Positions 60,185 to 64,000 of a stretch of DNA of 64,000 bases are shown here, piece by piece. A program made the translations under genes and the position numbers. The notes below the pieces were generated by a model. It was not told the DNA's origin and did not search any database. It worked only from the letters and a program-made list of their open reading frames with translations. Origin of the DNA: WRMS01 sp038562165. GTDB taxonomy: Bacteria; Bacillota; Peptococcia; DRI-13; UBA5745. The stretch spans positions 1 through 64,000 of the forward strand of contig JBCFAO010000009.1 of assembly GCA_038562165.1 (NCBI GenBank), read 5' to 3'. The number at the start of each line of letters is the position of its first letter. Within the stretch, counting starts at the first letter, position 1.

Positions 60185-60976
60185 ATGTCAGATATTTGCC
60201 TGCGTTTAGACGGGGTAATCTCCAAATATATCCGGCCTTTAACCTTTCCGGTGGCCGTGAAATTTTTTAAAGAAGGGGAAGCCCTGCCGCCTAAGACCAA
60301 GGTGCCTACGGAAGCTTTCGGCCATCCCATAGCTATCTGCCAGGGTATTAGCATTGCCCGGAAATATGGCTGGAGCCTGGCTTTTTATCAGAAGGATCAA
60401 GCCTGTCCCTTGGCCCAGATCATCCTGGGCTATAAAGAGGAGCCGGATTTTATCAAAGACGGCAGCGTAATCAAGAATCTTTATACGGACAACGATGAGG
60501 CGGCAATAAAAACTCAGGAATCTACGCCAAAGATGCCCAATGCCGATACTCATTGCTTAGTGGTTGCCCCTTTGCATAATGCAGCCTTTGACCCCGATGT
60601 GGTGGTCTGCTACGGCAATGCCGCCCAGATTACCCGTTTTGTCCAGGGGGCTCTTTATAAAACCGGCGGCTATATCGAATCCCGCTTTGCCGGCAGGGGA
60701 GCCTGCGGTGGGGAAATTACGGTTCCCTATACCCAAAACCGCTGTAACGTCATCATCCCCGGCGGCGGCGAACGGGTCTTTGCCCTTACCGCCGACGACG
60801 AGCTGGCCTTTGCCATGCCCGCCGGCAAAATCCAGGATGTGATGGCAGGCTTGGAGGCCACCCACAAAGGCGGCGTTGCCCGTATTCCCACTCCCGTGGC
60901 CGGCCTTGCATCCCAGCCCGATTTCCCTAAATATTATCATGATCTGGAAGTCTATTGCGGTTTGACGGAAGAGTAA
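60185..60976 (+). CDS. DUF169 family protein
   Basis: The 263-residue protein has the DUF169 pattern: an N-terminal FPVAVKFFKEGEALPP segment, ICQGISIARKYGWSLAFYQKDQACPLAQIILG with cysteines that could bind a metal or cluster, VCYGNAAQITRFVQGALYKTGG, and RGACGGEITVPYTQNRCNVIIPGGGERVFAL. The family is common in anaerobes and has no settled function. It is the likely last gene of the LacI-controlled por operon. AAAGGAG precedes ATG 60185. Confidence 0.85.
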   Translation: MSDICLRLDGVISKYIRPLTFPVAVKFFKEGEALPPKTKVPTEAFGHPIAICQGISIARKYGWSLAFYQKDQACPLAQIILGYKEEPDFIKDGSVIKNLYTDNDEAAIKTQESTPKMPNADTHCLVVAPLHNAAFDPDVVVCYGNAAQITRFVQGALYKTGGYIESRFAGRGACGGEITVPYTQNRCNVIIPGGGERVFALTADDELAFAMPAGKIQDVMAGLEATHKGGVARIPTPVAGLASQPDFPKYYHDLEVYCGLTEE

Positions 60977-61108
60977 TGCCCGGCGCCGGCCGGTACTAAC
61001 CGGCTGTGGCTACAGCCCGGCAGCGGCCTTGGCAGTGACCTGTCGTGCCAGTTGACTGCTCAGTTCTGCTGGGTTTGTAGGGATCTCCGGGGATAAAGCG
61101 GAGCAGAG

Positions 61109-61136
61109 AATAGGCAAAAATGCAAGTTTAAAGTGT
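61109..61136 (+). repeat. Motif-B repeat copy, 28 bp identical to 2017-2044
   Basis: A 28-bp sequence beginning AATAGGCAAAAATGCAAG is identical to 2017-2044. Its last bases are also the first arm of the hairpin at 61131-61167. Confidence 0.85.
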
Positions 61137-61170
61137 TCGGCCTTCTTGTTAATGGGGCCGAACACTTCTT
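61131..61170 (+). terminator. Hairpin after the por operon
   Basis: AAGTGTTCGGCC (61131-61142) pairs perfectly with GGCCGAACACTT (61156-61167). The tail CTTTAC is short of a full T-run. The 60977-61108 stretch shows no gene. Confidence 0.55.
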
Positions 61171-61183
61171 TACTCGATTGGGA

Positions 61184-61212
61184 TTGACAATGCTGTCTAA
61201 TTGCGTTAGACT
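61184..61212 (+). promoter_or_regulatory. Promoter and BlaI-type operator
   Basis: TTGACA (61184-61189) and TAGACT (61207-61212) are 17 bp apart. GTCTAA (61195-61200) and TTAGAC (61206-61211) form a perfect palindrome with a 5-bp spacer inside the promoter, and a half-site GGTCTAA follows at 61228. BlaI-family repressors bind such sites. Confidence 0.65.
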
Positions 61213-61256
61213 AAAACCAATTTAATGGTCTAATGGCATACGACAGGAGGCGACTC

Positions 61257-61619
61257 ATGGAGCAATATAAATTGGGCGAAATGGAGCAAAAATTCGCCGA
61301 TATTATTTGGGCAAATCAACCGGTTAATTCCCGTACCCTCACGGAGTTGTGCGCCCAGGCCTTTGCCTGGAAGCGCACTACCACTTACACTATGCTCAAG
61401 CGCTTATGCGACCGGGGCATCTTTCAGAATGAGGACGGTACGGTTACTGCTTTAATGTCCAAAAGCGAGTTCGGCGCCGCCCAGGGGGAACAATTTCTCA
61501 AGGAAAGCTTCGATGGCTCACTGCCCGGATTTTTGGCTGCCTTTAGCCGCCGGAAGAAGTTGAGCAAAAAAGAAATAGACGAAATCCGCCGGCTCATCGA
61601 CGAGCATAAGGAGAGATAG
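61257..61619 (+). CDS. BlaI/MecI/CopY-family repressor
   Basis: The 120-residue protein has the Penicillinase_R winged helix (GEMEQKFADIIWANQPVNSRTLTELCAQAFAWKRTTTYTMLKRLCDRGIFQNEDG) and a C-terminal dimerisation helix ending in DEIRRLIDEHK. ATG 61257 follows AGGAGG; an in-frame ATG at 61233 lies before that site. It is 2 bp from the M56 sensor gene, the standard BlaI-BlaR1 arrangement. Confidence 0.92.
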   Translation: MEQYKLGEMEQKFADIIWANQPVNSRTLTELCAQAFAWKRTTTYTMLKRLCDRGIFQNEDGTVTALMSKSEFGAAQGEQFLKESFDGSLPGFLAAFSRRKKLSKKEIDEIRRLIDEHKER

Positions 61620-61621
61620 CC

Positions 61622-63748
61622 ATGTTGGATAAGCTATTTTTGCAGCTTCTGAATATGAGCTTTACCGGCGGCATTGTCATTTTATTTGTGCTGGCAGTCC
61701 GTCTGCCTTTGAAAAAGGCCCCCAAGATCTATTCTTATGTTTTGTGGAGCGTGGTTTTGTTCCGCCTTATTTGCCCCTTTTCTTTTGAAAGCGCTTTAAG
61801 CCTTTTGCCCACAAAGGCAAATCCCATTTCCCAGGATATTGTTTATATGGCCCAGCCTCAGGTGGACACAGGGGTTTTCGCAATCAATAATGTGGTAAAT
61901 GGCTCGTTGCCGCCGGCGTCGCCGGCTACCAGCATAAACCCCTTGCAGATCTGGCTGTTTATCGGCAGCCTGATTTGGCTGGCGGGGATGGCGGTAATGC
62001 TGATTTACAGCATTGTCACTTTGCTTAAGCTGAACCGGCGCTTGCAAGAGGCGGTGTATTTCCGGGGAAATATTTATTTATCCGACAGGATTGAGACGGC
62101 ATTTGTAATCGGCCTCTTCCAGCCGAAGATTTATCTGCCCGCTAATCTAACAGAAAAAGAGCAGGAATACATCCTGCTCCACGAAGAAACCCATATTAGG
62201 CGTTTTGACCATATCATCAAAATTGTCAGTTTTTTGGTCTTGTGCTTTCATTGGTTTAATCCCTTGGTTTGGCTGGCCTTTTTCTTAAGTAACAAAGATA
62301 TGGAAATGTCTTGTGATGAGGCGGTTATTAAAAAACTGGGCCATGAGGTCAAAAAGGACTATTCTTCTTCCCTTTTAACCCTGGCCACAGGCAGGGCCAT
62401 TGTCGGCGGTACGCCTTTGGCCTTTGGGGAGGGTGATACCAAAAGCAGGGTTAAAAATGTGCTGCGTTATAAAAAGCCGGCGGTTTGGGTGATGGCGGCA
62501 GCTATCCTGGTGGTGGCTGTTGTAGTGGCAGGGCTGATGGCCAACCCTCGAGAGGCCGCCGCTCCTGATCCTGAGGCTGTGGCAGGGACCCCAACGGAAA
62601 CAAACATAGAGGGCTTATGGGAAAGCCGCACCAAATATATCGGCGATAATTCCGCGGTGGGCAGGATCATCACGGGATTGAGCTTCCCCGATAATTTGCA
62701 GCATGATGGTTTTGCCCTTTATACGGCAGAACTGCCCTATGGCGTAGAAGTCAAATTTAAGACGGATACCGAAAGCCGCAATTATTACACTGGAGCCCTA
62801 AATCAGGCACCCTTTGAAAAGAATGCCATTATTATGTTCTCATTAATCGAGAATGCGGAGCAAATTGAATTTACGCTGGACGATGGAGAAAATCCCTATA
62901 CTGTTGAATATACCCGCTCTTGGGCCGAGGATTTCCTGGGCGGCGGCAGCTTGTTTGCCAGGTCTGAGACAAAGGCCGGCTTTGAGGAATTGGTCAAAGG
63001 GATATCGGCCAAAATAGACAATGAAATAGAAGAGCAGATCAAACACTGGCAGTTGGAACCCGGACAGAGTAATGTAACTTTCTTTGTGAAGCCTGACGAA
63101 CCGGCGGAGGTGATTGGCCGGACCGCTGCCGAGGTGTGGCTGAAATCCCTGATGGATGCGGAGACTCCCGCCGAGCAACGCATTGCCGCTTATGAAATCA
63201 CCGGCGTCAGCGTGATAGCCGGCGAACCCCGGGCAGGGGAGCAATGGGCGGATATGAAATACCAATACGTGGTCCGGGTGAATTACAATATTACCACGGC
63301 CACGGAAGATTACTTCGCACCGGGGGACGGTGTTTCCGGCAAGGGCACATTTCAGGGCCTATTCCGGGAGCTTTCGTTGAAAGCTCAAGAAACCGGTGGG
63401 TTCGAGATTGTCTATATCGGTACCGGCGGCGCAGAGCAGATATTTGCGCCGCCAGGCTACAGGGGCAGCCTTACCGAGGATGAGCTTAAAGAGACGGAAG
63501 AACTGGCCAGATATTACTTTACTGAGGAAGCGCCCTATTATGAAGGGGTTGCCTCCATTTACCCGGCGGCCGATGATGATCCTTTATACCGCAATCGAGG
63601 GATTGAAGGGGAATATCCGGCGGGGGATATCATCATTTATAAGGTCCTTACGGTTAAAGATCAGAAGGATGGCAATCCGGAGCGCTCCATCAGCATAACA
63701 AGAAAAGGGCAGGACGGGGCCTGGGAGATTGTCAACCAGGGGTATTAA
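61622..63748 (+). CDS. M56 (BlaR1-like) membrane metallopeptidase with unusual ectodomain
   Basis: The 708-residue protein has four N-terminal helices with the zinc-protease site H187-E-E-T-H191 (LLHEETHIRRFDH) and downstream MSCDEAVIKKLG, then a further helix near 287-306. BlaR1 carries a penicillin-binding domain at this point. Here residues 307-708 form a mostly beta-type, acidic extracytoplasmic region with no SxxK/KTG penicillin-binding motifs. The likely role is to sense an envelope signal and cleave the BlaI-type repressor. No target gene such as a beta-lactamase is in the window. Confidence 0.88.
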   Translation: MLDKLFLQLLNMSFTGGIVILFVLAVRLPLKKAPKIYSYVLWSVVLFRLICPFSFESALSLLPTKANPISQDIVYMAQPQVDTGVFAINNVVNGSLPPASPATSINPLQIWLFIGSLIWLAGMAVMLIYSIVTLLKLNRRLQEAVYFRGNIYLSDRIETAFVIGLFQPKIYLPANLTEKEQEYILLHEETHIRRFDHIIKIVSFLVLCFHWFNPLVWLAFFLSNKDMEMSCDEAVIKKLGHEVKKDYSSSLLTLATGRAIVGGTPLAFGEGDTKSRVKNVLRYKKPAVWVMAAAILVVAVVVAGLMANPREAAAPDPEAVAGTPTETNIEGLWESRTKYIGDNSAVGRIITGLSFPDNLQHDGFALYTAELPYGVEVKFKTDTESRNYYTGALNQAPFEKNAIIMFSLIENAEQIEFTLDDGENPYTVEYTRSWAEDFLGGGSLFARSETKAGFEELVKGISAKIDNEIEEQIKHWQLEPGQSNVTFFVKPDEPAEVIGRTAAEVWLKSLMDAETPAEQRIAAYEITGVSVIAGEPRAGEQWADMKYQYVVRVNYNITTATEDYFAPGDGVSGKGTFQGLFRELSLKAQETGGFEIVYIGTGGAEQIFAPPGYRGSLTEDELKETEELARYYFTEEAPYYEGVASIYPAADDDPLYRNRGIEGEYPAGDIIIYKVLTVKDQKDGNPERSISITRKGQDGAWEIVNQGY

Positions 63749-64000
63749 TTTGATGAGGCTTTTTGATAGATTAATTCCTTTTCCTCTTTGGATAAAACCT
63801 GCTCAGTGAAATAAGCAATAACGGCAATTCCAAGTATATTCATCCCTAAGCGTACCAGCATGAATTTTAATCCCAGGGCCGAGGCCTCAAATAATACAAG
63901 AGGAATTTTTGTTGTTGACCAGGCGCCCAGCATTATGAATACATTTGACAGCTTACTGCCTTTGCTAAGTAATGCACCGGCCACGGGAAATGCCGCATAT
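63745..64000 (-). CDS. Permease of the DUF318/ArsP type, C-terminal part (runs off the window)
   Basis: The frame is open to the end of the window and stops at 63745. The 84 or so visible residues include YAAFPVAGALLSKGS, VFIMLGAWSTTKIPLVLFEASALG and KFMLVRLGMNILGIAVIAYF, two membrane helices and a charged tail. This resembles the C-terminal part of the predicted permease family PF03773. It is convergent with the M56 gene and overlaps its stop by 4 bp. Confidence 0.7.
   Translation of the reverse strand, partial: YAAFPVAGALLSKGSKLSNVFIMLGAWSTTKIPLVLFEASALGLKFMLVRLGMNILGIAVIAYFTEQVLSKEEKELIYQKASSN

Noticed and set aside
61316..61325. AACCGGTTAA resembling the LacI operator
   Set aside because: It lies within the coding part of the BlaI gene, lacks the ACGAA flank and is not near a promoter.
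1..64000. Prophage, integron or insertion sequence
   Set aside because: No integrase, transposase, capsid or other phage gene was found; the repeat islands are the only sign of mobility.

Overview
The window looks like chromosomal DNA of an anaerobic, Gram-positive (Bacillota, Clostridia-like) bacterium. Support comes from strong AGGAGG ribosome-binding sites, sigma-A-type TTGACA/TATAAT promoters, T-tailed hairpin terminators, lipoprotein-anchored binding proteins, a four-subunit pyruvate-type:ferredoxin oxidoreductase, ER-type (SipW) signal peptidase with TasA-like substrates, and GntR/YtrA, LytTR and BlaI regulators. Base composition is near 50% GC. No phage, transposase or rRNA is seen, and the genus cannot be fixed from the sequence.

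Layout. 1-3.1 kb: a tRNA-Val, small membrane and lipoprotein genes, and an island of inverted repeats (1.5-2.2 kb). 3.2-5.5 kb: PAP2 phosphatase, amidase, DUF503. 5.6-9.4 kb: a YtrA-type GntR regulator with an ABC exporter. 9.6-14.7 kb: a Bmp-type nucleoside ABC importer. 14.7-16.4 kb: lipid kinase, YbaK deacylase and a 28-codon ORF. 16.5-21.3 kb: an amino-acid ABC importer whose binding protein is an internal tandem duplication, 5-formyl-THF cyclo-ligase and an AEC transporter. 21.4-24.3 kb: an MBOAT/DHHW pair for O-acylation of an exported polymer. 24.4-24.7 kb: a palindromic array of 41-nt repeats. 24.9-27.7 kb: enolase and phosphoglycerate mutase. 27.9-39.3 kb: a dense signalling block (DUF4342, OmpR-type two-component pair, ArsR, LytTR/GHKL pair, MalT-like LuxR, NarL-type pair). 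39.3-44.0 kb: a SipW/TasA-like export island directly downstream of, and overlapping, the NarL-type pair. 44-61 kb: a catabolic block. 61.2-64 kb: a BlaI/M56 sensor pair and the end of a permease gene.

The catabolic block (44.1-61 kb) is the most coherent new-looking system. Two TAXI-type TRAP transporters, an enolase-superfamily dehydratase, two RraA-fold aldolase-like proteins, a beta-hydroxyacid-dehydrogenase-like protein, a Dabb protein, an AEC transporter, porGDAB and a DUF169 protein surround one LacI-type regulator. Three near-identical 16-bp sites with the core GAAANCGGTTAAC sit just downstream of three separate promoters: the dehydratase/TRAP operon, the second TRAP operon and the por operon. 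Two of these promoter regions are diverged copies of each other. This reads as a LacI-controlled regulon that imports an organic acid, dehydrates and cleaves it, and feeds pyruvate or another 2-oxoacid to the ferredoxin oxidoreductase. The substrate is not known.

The second system of interest is 36.8-44.0 kb: a membrane histidine kinase, NarL-type regulator, two SipW-type signal-peptide proteins, an enlarged signal peptidase, a DUF5305 protein and a TasA-like protein. The coding frames overlap or nearly touch as far as the DUF5305 gene. The likely role is regulated export of surface fibre or matrix proteins.
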